Origin: Hevea brasiliensis
Taxonomy: Eukaryota > Streptophyta > Magnoliopsida > Malpighiales > Euphorbiaceae
DNA length: 64,000 nucleotides
Assembly (NCBI RefSeq): GCF_030052815.1
Contig: NC_079499.1
Span: forward strand, 85,475,183 to 85,539,182
Reading direction: 5' to 3'
The notes under the pieces are model-generated. The model had not been told where the DNA came from. It saw only the letters and a list, made by a program, of their open reading frames with translations, and ran no database searches. Within the stretch, counting starts at the first letter, position 1. Every line of letters begins with the position of its first letter. The position numbers and the translations under genes are program-made. Shown here one piece after another: positions 22,715 to 32,769 of the stretch.

Positions 22715-22727
22715 AAAGAGGGGCAGC
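22715..22727 (+). promoter_or_regulatory. Polypurine tract of element A
   Basis: AAGAGGGGCAGC lies directly before TGTCGACACC. A purine run at this place primes plus-strand DNA synthesis, and its position fixes the LTR start at 22728. Confidence 0.82.
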
Positions 22728-23294
22728 TGTCGACACCATATTTTGGCCGATCCCTGAAATCAATAAACTTTGAAACCGATCCCTAACTCTGAGTCTACCT
22801 TTGCCAAATAACCATATTTCCGATATCTCCTCAAAAGGAATCTAATCAATACTAAGTTCCCATATCATTTAAAGCCTCACCGATCTCTCAAACCAATTGT
22901 CAAGTCCCCTGATCAGTCAATTATATTTTCGATCTTTCTTGTCAAACGAGATTGAACCAACATTAGGCCTTCGTGCCACCAGTCTTATTGCCGATCTCTC
23001 TTTTAGAAGTTTGGGAATAATAAAGTTAAGGTTTTGATCCAGTTTAATGATGATCCCGATCTTAAGTGTTCAAGTCAAATTTCCAATTTTAATCAAGTCC
23101 CGTTTAGCGTTGGTTCCCAGCCGATCTCATGCTTATTGTGTTTTCCGACCTCTTACACTTGGATTAATAATCACTTTTAGTTATTGTTTTAATATGCTCA
23201 GACAATCAAGTGCTTATGCAATTTAAAGACTTTCCGATCACATCCAATCATTGAACAAAAGGGGAACTTTCATTTCATTTCAAGTTTATACAAG

Positions 23295-25158
23295 TCATTC
23301 GGTTGGAGGATCACCCCCAGCCTGATCTACATTTTGTTCGCTTCCTCTCTCACCCTCAGCCTCCTCCTCACTATCCTCACCTTCGTCCTGAGGAGCCAGA
23401 TCTACCATCCAAGAGAAGTCCTCCTCAGGATATCGCTTCTTGAGCTCGGCTAAGAGATCCCTATGAGCGTTCACATAAGCGTCGGCCTCCCTTGTCACCG
23501 CTTCTTCTTCTTTTGCTCTGAGCTCCTCAGTGAGGTGAGCTACTTCACCGGCTCGGAGCGCCCGAACTTCTTCAAGAACATGAGCTCGCTCGGCCAGAAC
23601 TTGAGCTTGCTCGACTAACTTATCCTCGTAGAACTTCATTCACCCCTTAATTTCAGATATGTAGTTCTGAGCGGATGAAAGTTGGGATCGGAGGGAAGCC
23701 ACTTCGTGACCCATCTTCTCCACCTCCTTACTCAGACGGTGAGCCTTCTCCCGGACAATGTGCTGGTTCACCAAACTCTCCACGTTTAGGCTCATTGTCC
23801 GGGTCAGAATGTCATCAAGATTGTTCGGGGATAACCTATCCCGATCCTCTTGAAGGCAGATCGAGGCCCCCAGGACCTTGGCCAAGCCCGAATTTTCTTG
23901 AACAGTCTGATTCTTCTCCAGCGAGTGGATCAGAACTTGAGCGCCACGGGAAAGGGTCCTCACAGGAGGTTAGGAAGGACCCCCTTCCGCACTCGAAGTG
24001 ACTGGAGGAGGAGGAGGCGGCTCTTCTTGGCGAGGGAGAGACCGGACCACTTCTATGACCGGCGGTCTTGAGGTTTGAGACGATCCTCCTTACATCTCTC
24101 CGGGATCGTGGCTAGGCGTTTGAAGCAGCTCAAAACGCTTCATCTCCCGCACTTTCCGGGAGACCTCCCTCTTCCGCTTTCGGCTCTCCTTGGAAGCCTC
24201 GCCGCTTGCCATACCTGCACAAAGAAGAGGTCAGTGAGATCGCTAAGGCCCAAAGATATGAGATATAGAAAATATCGATGCCGAGGTCACAGAGTTGAAG
24301 CCCGCGATCTTCGCCAGTAATCAACTCCATTGTCCAGTGATGCAGTTCGGCTGTCACTGCATTCAAACAAGAGAACTTCTCTCTGGCCGCTTGATCTTTC
24401 AGTTCCATCACCATCAGGCCTTCTTCCCTATTTAGGGTGATGCGCTTCGGAAGCAAAGGGCCCTGGTGCAGCCAGCTGCGAGGGAAACCCTCAAAGCCAT
24501 TCGGAATTTTGCTCCTCAGAATAAAGAAGCGATTCTTCCAATTCTTCAGGGAGGAGGGCAGATCAGTAAAGAGCCCACAATGTGGCTTCGCCTGGAAGAA
24601 CCAATACTCGTTGTCCTTTCGAAAAGTTAACCTATGTAGTTCGGCGAATACCTTAGCTGTAGGACTGAGTCCCTTAGCTCGGTAGAGGCCTCTAAAGGCT
24701 ACTAGGATCCACCACAAGTTTGGGTGAACTTGGGCAATGCACACTTGGTGAAATTTTAAAACTTCCTTGAAGAAGTCGTCAAGAGGGAACCGCAGCCCGG
24801 CTTTTAATTGTTCTTCGTATACCATGATCATATCGTTCTCCTCGAAGAAGTGATCAGTACAAAGATCGCCGTGACACTTAATTAGCTCGTATGAATCAGG
24901 CCGAATGTTATACTCTTGGCTGAATGACTGCAGGTCGGTTTCTTGAAGGATTGATGGCAGTTCATCCATGGGAAGATTTTCTCTCCCTGAAGAATGTACA
25001 TGCCCTGATGGTGCTCCTTGCCCCCGAGCTGGAACAGAGGCCCTAGGAGGTTCAGGTCGCACACTTGGTCCGACCACCTCCATTTCATCAGACGACCACG
25101 AGATCTGAACGGAAGGGGGGCTTGCCGCTCTCTGACCCTCGGCGCCGCTCATTTTCAA
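23295..25158 (-). pseudogene. Antisense two-exon gene inside the LTR of A (gypsy-associated Transposase_28-like protein with coiled coil)
   Basis: Exon 1 (25158-24291) encodes an acidic/proline-rich N-terminus and then a domain with FPLDDFFKEVLKFHQV, NLWWILVAFRGLYRA and YWFFQAK. That pattern resembles the plant 'putative gypsy type transposon' family (Pfam Transposase_28/PF04195). A 76-nt GT-AG intron (24290-24215) keeps the frame. Exon 2 (24214-23295) has a basic patch (SRKRKREVSRKVREMKRFEL), then long coiled-coil helices and an acidic tail. Exon 2 has three in-frame stops (24092-24090 TAA, 23972-23970 TAA, 23642-23640 TGA), each one C-to-T step from CAA, CAA and CGA. About 595 codons in all. 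A TATA-like box lies ~150 bp upstream. Function is unknown; antisense extra ORFs are known in Tat relatives such as Grande. Confidence 0.72.
24215..24290 (-). other. Putative 76-nt intron in the antisense LTR gene
   Basis: On the minus strand it begins GTGACCTCGG and ends CTTCTTTGTGCAG. The split codon is T|GT, so the exons join in frame and the downstream frame continues for about 300 codons apart from three single-base stops. Reading through it instead gives a short unrelated tail. No transcript evidence is available. Confidence 0.6.
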
Positions 25159-25306
25159 AGGAAATAGAGAAATTAAACTAAAAGAAGGATCAAAACCCTT
25201 ACCGGAGCTTGATCGGTGTCAGAAGAACTTGAGAAATCGAGAGAATTTTGGAATCGCTTGCGGGATGCTGAAAATGACATAAGAGAGCAATTGGTTGACC
25301 CATCCC

Positions 25307-25316
25307 CTATTTATAC
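25307..25316 (-). promoter_or_regulatory. TATA-like box of the antisense LTR gene
   Basis: Minus strand GTATAAATAG, about 150 bp upstream of the first ATG (25158). Such spacing fits a TATA box with a 5' UTR of roughly 120 nt. It is well away from the sense promoter of the LTR. Confidence 0.6.
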
Positions 25317-25578
25317 CCGTCTGAGAATTTAATGCTCACAGTGTTCCAGGAAATGCATCGGTTAGTGGACTCGCCAGCTTTTCTGACACGCCTCACGAAT
25401 ATTCCAGAAATTCCATAATAAAAGAGATCGGCTAGTTACAGATCGGTGAATTAAGGCAGATCGGTTAAGGGTTGCTCAGTTAGGAACCGGATCGAATAAA
25501 CACATCAGAGATCGGAAAATAATCAATGGAATAATAATAAAAATGATAATTGAAAAAATAAATTTTATTTACAAAAAG

Positions 25579-25663
25579 GTCAAATTACATCATTTGGGCG
25601 ATCTCCAGAGATCGAGTTATATTGAAAGTCAAATTACATCATTTGTGCGATCTCTAGAGATCG
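25579..25663 (+). repeat. 36-bp direct duplication
   Basis: GTCAAATTACATCATTTG followed by GCGATCTC-AGAGATCG occurs at 25579-25614 and again at 25628-25663. Each copy contains the near-palindrome CGATCTCyAGAGATCG. Between here and 26848 the LTR has no credible gene; its short open frames lack recognisable domains. Confidence 0.85.
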
Positions 25664-26847
25664 GCAGTACATCCCATCTAATAAAGACCTATGTCAAAGC
25701 CTAGTCTCATGGCTGAATCAAAAGATGTGTTAGGCCAGCCATCGACATCAGACAGATGTACAGCTTAGATGGGGGGATTATGACTCTCATGAAGATGAGA
25801 GAGGTCATCATCAATGTTATTGCTCGGAACAGAGCTGTTGTCGGGACACCCAATGTGGTGAGAAGCCGAATGAACTTTAAGGCGCAGTCACCAATGTTAA
25901 GGGGAATATTAGCAGTCTTCTCGCCCGAAGTCAGTTCGCCGATTATATCGGTCGAACGATTCGAGATTGACACGATCGAAGTCCTCTATCCAGGTCGGTA
26001 AGTTAGTCCGGTTCCCTCACTATCATCAAATGAGGTTATCATAATTTCCCGATCACCGGGATCATAAATTTTCAGTCGGGGAATAAAAAGAACAATCGGA
26101 AAAAGATCAAAAGCCACTATCATGGCCGGGACTACTGCCGGAGCAGTTAGAACAGGAAATGTGAGAAGGAAGAGGAGAAAATCAAATGCGGGGGGCTTCC
26201 CAATTGAAGGTATATATATAGGGAAAATCTAAGCATTTATTGTGAGCAGAAAACGAAGCAGATGCCTCGGAAATCGAAGGAATAAATGCTTTGACTGAAC
26301 CGGACCGAATGAAGGAGAAGATCGGAGTTGGAGAGGTCGGAAGAATGGAGTCCGGCATGAGAGATCGGAAAAGGATCATGTTAAAAAGACCAGAAGAGAG
26401 GGAAGGTTGGAAAACAAAGGGAATAAGACAACTCCCGCTAACTTTTATCATAATCAGAGCCGAGGTAGTTAAAGCGTTGCAGACGAAATCTCCACCGCAT
26501 GCCCCAAAATCGCCTGCATTACAGACATGTGCCAGAGTATGTCATGACAGTGTTGTACATCCCAATCTCCACCGTTAATCTTACTTGTAAGGACTTGCCC
26601 GAAGCCCTTGGATCAAAGAAGAAGACGACAAAACCAGCGCCTTTCACTCCCAGCCCTCGGATCGCCCTTGACAAGAAAATTTTGGGCCGTCAGATTAGAA
26701 GAGAGAAAGGACAAATATTCTGAAAGGGATCTCAGCCAGTCGTTATGATTCTCTTTAATTCCCGAGCCTCAGATCATGTCCTTTAAAATCCTAACCCTCC
26801 ATCTCCCTCAAAATAAATCCTGACCCTTCATGGGGAGCACCCGGTTC

Positions 26848-26857
26848 CTATAAATAC
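26848..26857 (+). promoter_or_regulatory. Probable TATA box of the element A LTR
   Basis: CTATAAATAC lies in a GC-richer context, about 1.85 kb before the LTR end. It would place the R region start near 26880 and leave ~1.8 kb of R/U5. From 26880 to 27880 I see no gene, only AT-rich unique sequence. Confidence 0.55.
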
Positions 26858-27880
26858 TTGCATGAAAACTGTTCAAGGAGGACGAGGAAAAAAGTAGTGA
26901 CTATAGCGGAAGGACTCTGAAACTTAATTTAGTTCGTTACTCTGCTATTTTTGAGCTTTCATAAGAAAAACTTTTGAAACCAGTTTTCTGAAGTATTTTC
27001 TTGCAAAGGGATTTTTGAATAATAAAACTCTCCATTTTCAGTTCGTTCATTATCCTGTGACACTCCCATTTTCTGTCTTTGTTATCTTTATTTCCACTCC
27101 CGTTGTCCAAGCTCAACTTCATTCAAACTCGATTATTATTTTGACCTGAGTGCATTTTAGCAAAGTATCCTTCATTTTAGGGCGAACCTTAGTCCTCAGG
27201 CTATCAGCCCGCAGTCCTATTACGTTTTGTGATTCCGTAATTAGTTCAGTAGATTGAGTTCCCTATAGGTGAGTGCTTATATCGCTACTTTATCAATTGC
27301 TCGTTTTATTTTATGTATTTCCTTTATTTTTATGTTTGTAATTTTCACCAAGTCTATATTGTGTTAAAAAAAACGCGAAGAAGGTTATTCTCGAGTTTAC
27401 TTCTTTGTTAATCAGTCCATTCTTTTGTTAATCTTTGTTACTTCTAAATGCAAGAGTTCTAGTCCCGAGTAACATATAAGTAGTTGGATAAAATGTAGGT
27501 AACTGTATCTTAAGCGTTTCTTTAAAATAATAGAAGGTCTTAATAATAAGTCAGGAAAATAGTAAAGTTGAATAACTAGACTAACACAGAAGATAATTGG
27601 GTAAGACATCATAAGGCGAAATAAAACCAAATCTCAGATAAATAAATGGAATAGATCGGGTATCAAAAGGTACTGGTAAGGCGACCACATAGGAGGTTAG
27701 TAAAATTCAGTCTGGTATCCCCTGTCTAGTCACGAGGTACCAATGAGTTAAAAGAAGCCTTATTCCGATCCTCGGCATCTTTGAATGCTAGAACCCTTAG
27801 TCTTAGGCTCTTGTGATGTGTAGCTGTAATCAAATTTCGAGAGGTCGGAAAAGTCCTTATCCGACTCCCATTAAAATAAA

Positions 27881-28295
27881 AGAGATCGGAGGAGAGTTCT
27901 TATCCGATTCTCAAGCCTAAAAATTTTAATAAATATTTAAAAGAGATCGGAGGAGAGTTCTTATCCGATTCTCAAGCCTAAAAATTTTAATAAATATTTA
28001 AAAGAGATCGGAGGAGAGTTCTTATCCGATTCTCAAACCCAAAATTTTCATAAATATTTAAAAGAGATCGGAGGAGAGTTCTTATCTGATTCCCTCAACC
28101 AAAATTTTCATAAATATTTAAAGGAGATCAGAGGAGAGTTCTTATCCGATTCCCAAACCCAAAATTTTCATAAATATTTAAAAGAGATCGGAGGAGAGTT
28201 CTTATCTGATTCTCAACCAAAATTTTCATAAATATTTAAAGGAGATCGGAGGAGAGTTCTTATCCGATTCTCAAATAAAATTTTAACAAATACGT
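27881..28295 (+). repeat. 58-61-bp tandem array in R/U5 of the element A LTR
   Basis: Seven units start near 27881, 27942, 28003, 28063, 28123, 28183 and 28241. Each begins AGAGATCGGAGGAGAGTTCT, continues with TTATCCGATTCTC and ends in an AT-rich AATTTT-ATAAATATTTAAA stretch. The GATCGGA at the start and TCCGATT in the middle are inverted with respect to each other. A C10 run follows at 28303-28312. Confidence 0.93.
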
Positions 28296-28704
28296 AAAAT
28301 GACCCCCCCCCCTCTAAAATAAAACTAATATGCAACAGCAACTCACTAAGGGTCATCTCATTTATTCGTGTATCTGGGTAGCCCGAATTGGTGAAAAATC
28401 AAATATTCCCTTTTACCAAAAGGATCAACATTTCATTCGAACCCTCCTAACTATTAATTTTAGTTTATAAAGAACTTGAAATTAAATATGCTTATCCTCA
28501 TCAAGGGACGAGGTGGGGTGCCTAACACCTTCCCCACCCGTTTACGGACCCCGAACCTAGAATCTCTGTTCTTGAAGTGGTTTTATTTTAATTTATTTTC
28601 ACAAACGGTTTTCTTTAATTTCCCTTAAAATTAAAGTGGCGACTCCTTACTCTTTCCCACTTCGGTGAGGGTTCGTCCAGGCGACCGTAAAACACCTTGC
28701 GACA

Positions 28705-29592
28705 AATATTAAAATGAAATTCCACATCTTTACTCAATAGATTAGTGAGAGGTTTAGAAATCTTAGAAAAATTCTTGATGAATCTCCTGTAAAATCCAGC
28801 ATGCCCTAGGAAACTTCTCACTTCTTTCACAGATGTTGGGGGTGGCATTTTCTCTATAATCTCTACTTTTACTTTGTCCACCTCAATTCCCCTGTTTGAC
28901 ACAAGATATCCCAAAATAGTTCCTTCTTATACCATAAAATGACACTTTTCCCAATTCAAAACTAAATTAAACTCTTCACATCTCTGCAAAACTTTAGACA
29001 AGTTAGATAAGCATTCATCAAAAGATTTACCATACACAGAAAAATCATCCATGAACACTTCCATAATATCCTTAATGAAATAAAAAAATATGGACATTAT
29101 ACATCTCTGAAATGTAGCTGGGGCATTACATAATCCAAATGGCATCCTTCGATATGCAAAGGTACCATAGGGACATGTGAAGGTGGTTTTATTCTGATCA
29201 TCCGGGTGAATAAGGATTTGAAAGAACCCTGAATAGCCATCCAAATAGCAAAAATAAGAATGATGAGCTAATCTCTCCAGCATCTGATCTATAAATGGTA
29301 ATGGAAAATGGTCCTTTCTAGTTGCATTGCTCAACTTCCTATAGTCTATACACATTCTCCATCTAGTTATAGTCCTAGTAGGTATTAGTTCATCATTTTC
29401 ATTTTTTACTACTGTGATGCCCCCTTTTTTGGGTACAACATGAACTGGACTTACCTAATTACTATCAGAAACAAGGTAAATTATACCTGCATCAATCAAT
29501 TTTAAGATCTCTCTTTTCACAACCTCTTTCATATTTGGATTCAGTTTTCTTTGTGACTCTCTAGAGGCTTTGTGATCATTCTTCAACAAAAT
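28705..29592 (-). pseudogene. RT: Reverse transcriptase of element B
   Basis: In order: stop-broken N-terminus near 29450-29590, MCIDYRKLSNATRKDHFPLP, YFCYLDGYSGFFQILIHPDD (first Asp), CPYGTFAYRRMPFGLCNAPATF, VFMDDFSVYG (catalytic pair, about 29040-29060), then LGYLVSNRGIEVDKVKVEII and SFLGHAGFYRRFIKNF. One break lies near 28915-28926. The frame ends at NLLSKDVEFHFN, where element A starts; residues after that in the open frame come from the LTR of A. Confidence 0.9.
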
Positions 29593-30638
29593 TCAATGCA
29601 TGCACATAGAAGGATGTATTCCTTTAATATCATCAATGGTATAACCAATTATCCTTCTATGCTTTCTAAGAATTCTTAATAATTTTTCAACTTTATAATC
29701 ATTCAGTTTAGCATTAATAATCATAGGATATATAGAATTTTGACCAAAAAAAGCATACCTAAGATTTGTTGGAAGAGGTTTCAACTCTACCTTTGGTGTT
29801 TCACTTCTTTCAAGCATTGGTGGTGAAGTTGTATCTTGCTTCAAATCTCCAATCTCCTCAACACTAGCCGTAGGCAAAAGTGAATTTCCTTTTAAAATTT
29901 GAGCATATTCTACAGCTTCTTCAATCTCATCCCCCTTCTTGATGTTGTGAACTAAACAAGCTTCTAAGGGATCTTCAGGATGTTTCTTTTTGAACGTTTC
30001 TCTTACCACTTCATCAACCACATCAATTCTCAAGCATGAATTTGTATCATCTTTCTTTTCATTGCTTGGAACAAATTAAATTCAACTTTTTCTTCCCCAA
30101 CTTCTAATGTAAGCCTTCCATTCTTTACATCAATCACAACTCCAGCAGTAGCAAGGAAAGGTCTACCAAGAATAATAGGAATGTGTGCATCCTCTTCCAT
30201 TTCCAATACTACAAAGTCCACTGGTATGAAAAAATTTCCAATTTTCAGAGGAACATTCTCAATCACCCCAATTGGAAATTTAATAGACCTATCTACTAAC
30301 TGCAGTGAAATAATGGTAGGCTTCATTTCCCCAATCTTCATTTTCTCATAGATAGACAATGGCATTAGACTAACACTGGCTCCAAGATCACATAAAGCCT
30401 TATCTATACTGATATCTCCAATGTGATATGGTATGGAAAAACCACCAAAATTTTTCAGTTTGGGTAGAAGATTATTTTGTAAGATAGCATTGCTTTCTTC
30501 TATAAGAGCTACGGTCTCAAATTCTTCCAACTTCTTCTTGTTAGACAAAATTTCCTTCAAAAATTTAGCATATGAAGGCATTTGTGCTAAGGCATCAATG
30601 AAAGGAATAGTCACATGTAAAGACTTCAATACCTCCAA
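29593..30638 (-). pseudogene. pro: Protease region of element B
   Basis: The active-site block is ALCDLGASVSLMPLSI (about 30340-30390), with the Athila-type DLGAS in place of DTGA/DSGA. IPVDFVVLEMEEDAHIPIIL and GRPFLATAGVVIDVKNGRL complete the fold. The segment 30033-29593 (DPLEACLVHN, YAFFGQNSIYPMIINAKL, GYTIDDIKGIHPSMCMH) links to RT. The protease frame closes at 30030 and the linker is in the next frame, so one indel lies between them. Confidence 0.9.
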
Positions 30639-32424
30639 AAACTTCCCAAATTATTTATCCAACTTTGCTTTCTAGAACCTTTGTGGGAACGGTAAAGGTG
30701 GCGTGTAGGCTTTAGGTGCTACATATTTAGGTTCCTCCTCTTCACTCTCTCTCTCTCTTTATTTCCTTTTTCTTCAACTGAACTCTCTTTCTCAATTTCT
30801 TCTCTAACCTCTACTTTAGCTTTTTCATCTCCTTCTCTATTTTTCTCTTCTTTAATTTTCTCTTCAATCTTTTTATCTCCACTATCCAATATTTTCTAGC
30901 TTCTCAATGTAATAGCCTTGCAATGCTCTCTTAAATTTTCAGGTTGGCTAGAAAGCTTCCCAAATGCTTTACTATTTGAAGAGCTAGCTTGTTGAGCTAT
31001 TTGGTTCTCCAACATCTTATTGTGTGTTGCCATTTGATCCACTTTAGATGCTGATTGAGAAATCATTTCTTGTTGACTTTGATGGCTTACTAATGAGTTT
31101 CATTCATGGCCTCCAATCTAGCTGTCTTGTCTGGTTGTGCTTGTTGTGGTGGAGGTTGCTGTGGTTGTGATGGAGGAGGTGCATTTTGAGGTTTAGGAAT
31201 TCCAGGAGGAGGACCTCTATTCTGCTGAAAGTTCTGATGTTGTTGATATCCATAAGGTTGCTAAAAATTCTGGTGTTGTCCTTGTTTACCACCCCATGAG
31301 AAATTAGGGTGATTTCTCCATGTTGGATCATAAGTTGTAGAAAATGGGTTACCACTTAGTCTTTGATTGTAGTTCCCCACATAATCCACTTGCTCATTTG
31401 AAAAATCTTGACCAAATGTAGGAAAATCAATTTCACAATTGATATTTACAGCTCCAACATCTACTGAATTACTTGAACCTCCAACTGAAGAATCTACTTT
31501 CATGCCTAGCTTGTCCATCTTCCTTGTCAAAGCATCAAACTTAACATTAATCATATTCATGGCATCAAGCTCAAACATATCAGCTGGTTTCTTGATCTCA
31601 TTCCTCTCACAACTCCACTGGTAGTTGTTATAAGCAATTTTATCTAGAGCAGAAAAAGCTTTATCTTCAGATTTCTTCATAAGATCACCTCCAAAAGATG
31701 CATCAATTGTACTTCTAATAGCTGGTGAAACTCTATTGTAAAAGTGTTGAACAAGCATCCACTTAGGAATCCCATGGTGTGGACATCTCCTTTGCAAATC
31801 CTTGTACCTCTCCAATACTTCATATAAGCTCTCATCATCTTTAGGTTTGAAAGAAGTCAGCTCATTTCTTAGCTTAGCTGTCTTGCTTGGTGGAAAATAT
31901 TAAGCTAAAAATGCTTGAGAAAGTTCATCCCATGTTGTGATATAACCCAGTGGCAAAGAATGTAACCACTCTTTAGCTCGGTCCTTCAAAGAAAAAGGAA
32001 ATAATCTGAGTCGAATTGCATCATCAGAAACTCCATTTATCTTTAACATATCACTAATCTCAAGAAAGTGTGATAGATGAACATGTGGACTTTCACTTGG
32101 ATTTCCCCCAAATTGTGATTGTTGTACCATTTGACACAGTGCAGGCTTCAGTTCAAAATTATTAGCTTCTACTCTTGGTCTTGTGATACTTGGCATGAAA
32201 TCCCCAATGTTAGGATAGGCATGATCCTTCACAAAACGGTTGTCATTGTTGTTGGCTATCTCTTCTTGTAGTTGTTCTTGCTCTTGCTCTTGTGCTCTTT
32301 CTTATTGTTGTTGAGCTTTAAATTTAGCTTTTCTCCTCTTAGCTTCTGCTCTTAAAGCTCTTGCTATCTTTTCTATTTCTGGATCAAAGAATAAATTGAT
32401 TTCTTCACTTTTTGTCCTTCTCAT
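30639..32424 (-). pseudogene. gag: gag of element B
   Basis: The start is the ATG at 32424-32422 (MRRTKSEEINLFFDPEIE), 127 bp inside the PBS. A stop interrupts a Q-rich stretch near 32305. Gag core: CQMVQQSQFGGNPSESPHVH, HFLEISDMLKINGVSDDAI, LFPFSLKDRAKEWLHSLP, a stop near 31900, then SLYEVLERYKDLQRRCPHHG, MLVQHFYNRVSP and KMDKLGMKVDSS. A Q/P-rich C-terminus (31100-31260) and a K/E-rich stretch (30700-30900) lead to PR. It lacks a clear CCHC knuckle, as often in Athila. Confidence 0.88.
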
Positions 32425-32550
32425 AAAAAAAAGTACCAGAAAAACAAAATAAACAAATTCTCAAAGTAAAATAGTAAAAGAAGTTAAAAATAAAATAAAA
32501 TGCCTAAATTAACCAAACAAACAATCATTCAATATCAAATAAAAATCAAA

Positions 32551-32568
32551 TCCCTGGCAATGGCGTCA
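32551..32568 (-). promoter_or_regulatory. Primer binding site of element B (decayed, tRNA-Asp-like)
   Basis: Minus strand TGACGCCATTGCCAGGGA lies six bases from the LTR end CCCATCA. It resembles TGGCGCCGTTGCCGGGGA, the complement of aspartate tRNA used by Athila-type elements, with three G-to-A changes. Confidence 0.75.
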
Positions 32569-32769
32569 AAAAATTGATGGGTGAATCCGCAAGTATATGA
32601 GTCGTACCAAGTAATAAAGTTATAAGTCAAGTATCGTTCCCACGAAGATTTGCTGTTTGAGTACCAAACTATGAATGCACCGATTATTTGGACTTATGAT
32701 TGATGAATAAATGGTGAATGTAAATGAACAAAGTAAATTGATAAATCTAATTAGAATGGGTAAATAGCA

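Larger units (their letters stand above)
21336..22727 (+). other. 3' UTR of element A
   Basis: This stretch between the integrase stop and the LTR has no credible coding frame. It holds six copies of a GAAAACC-N-AAGGGCG motif (21371-22002), A-rich runs, an AT-rich unique stretch (about 21600-21900), a 62-bp tandem array (22166-22600) and a polypurine tract. Related Tat elements also have GAAAACC/AAGGGCG phrases after integrase; their role is not known to me. Confidence 0.8.
1..28704 (+). mobile_element. Element A: Tat/Ogre-like Ty3/gypsy retrotransposon, 3' part, with nested insertions
   Basis: The plus-strand fragments 1-2256, 11746-13501 and 18847-28704 join into one gypsy element once the inserted elements are removed. 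The order is gag, PR, intron, RT, RNase H, a second RNase H, IN, 3' UTR, PPT and LTR. A second (archaeal-type-like) RNase H and an intron between PR and RT are known hallmarks of the Tat/Ogre lineage. The left end (5' LTR, PBS, start of gag) lies before the window. The right end is the ACACCTTGCGACA end of the LTR at 28704, where sequence switches at once to minus-strand RT of element B. The copy is decayed, with several nonsense codons. Confidence 0.88.
22728..28704 (+). repeat. 3' LTR of element A (~5.98 kb)
   Basis: The LTR starts with TGTCGACACC after the PPT and ends with ACACCTTGCGACA, where minus-strand RT of element B abruptly begins. TG...CA ends are kept. About 6 kb is unusually long for an LTR. 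It contains an antisense gene (23295-25158), TATA-like boxes on both strands, a short duplication (25579-25663) and a 58-61-bp array (27881-28295). GATCGG or CCGATC recurs throughout. The other LTR lies outside the window, so the ends rest on the PPT and the junction and not on an LTR pair. Confidence 0.75.

Noticed and set aside
28615..28914. A 99-codon minus-strand frame extending past RT of B
   Set aside because: Codons before 28705 (CRKVFYGRLDEP...) are read from the LTR end of A, so this is a junction artefact.
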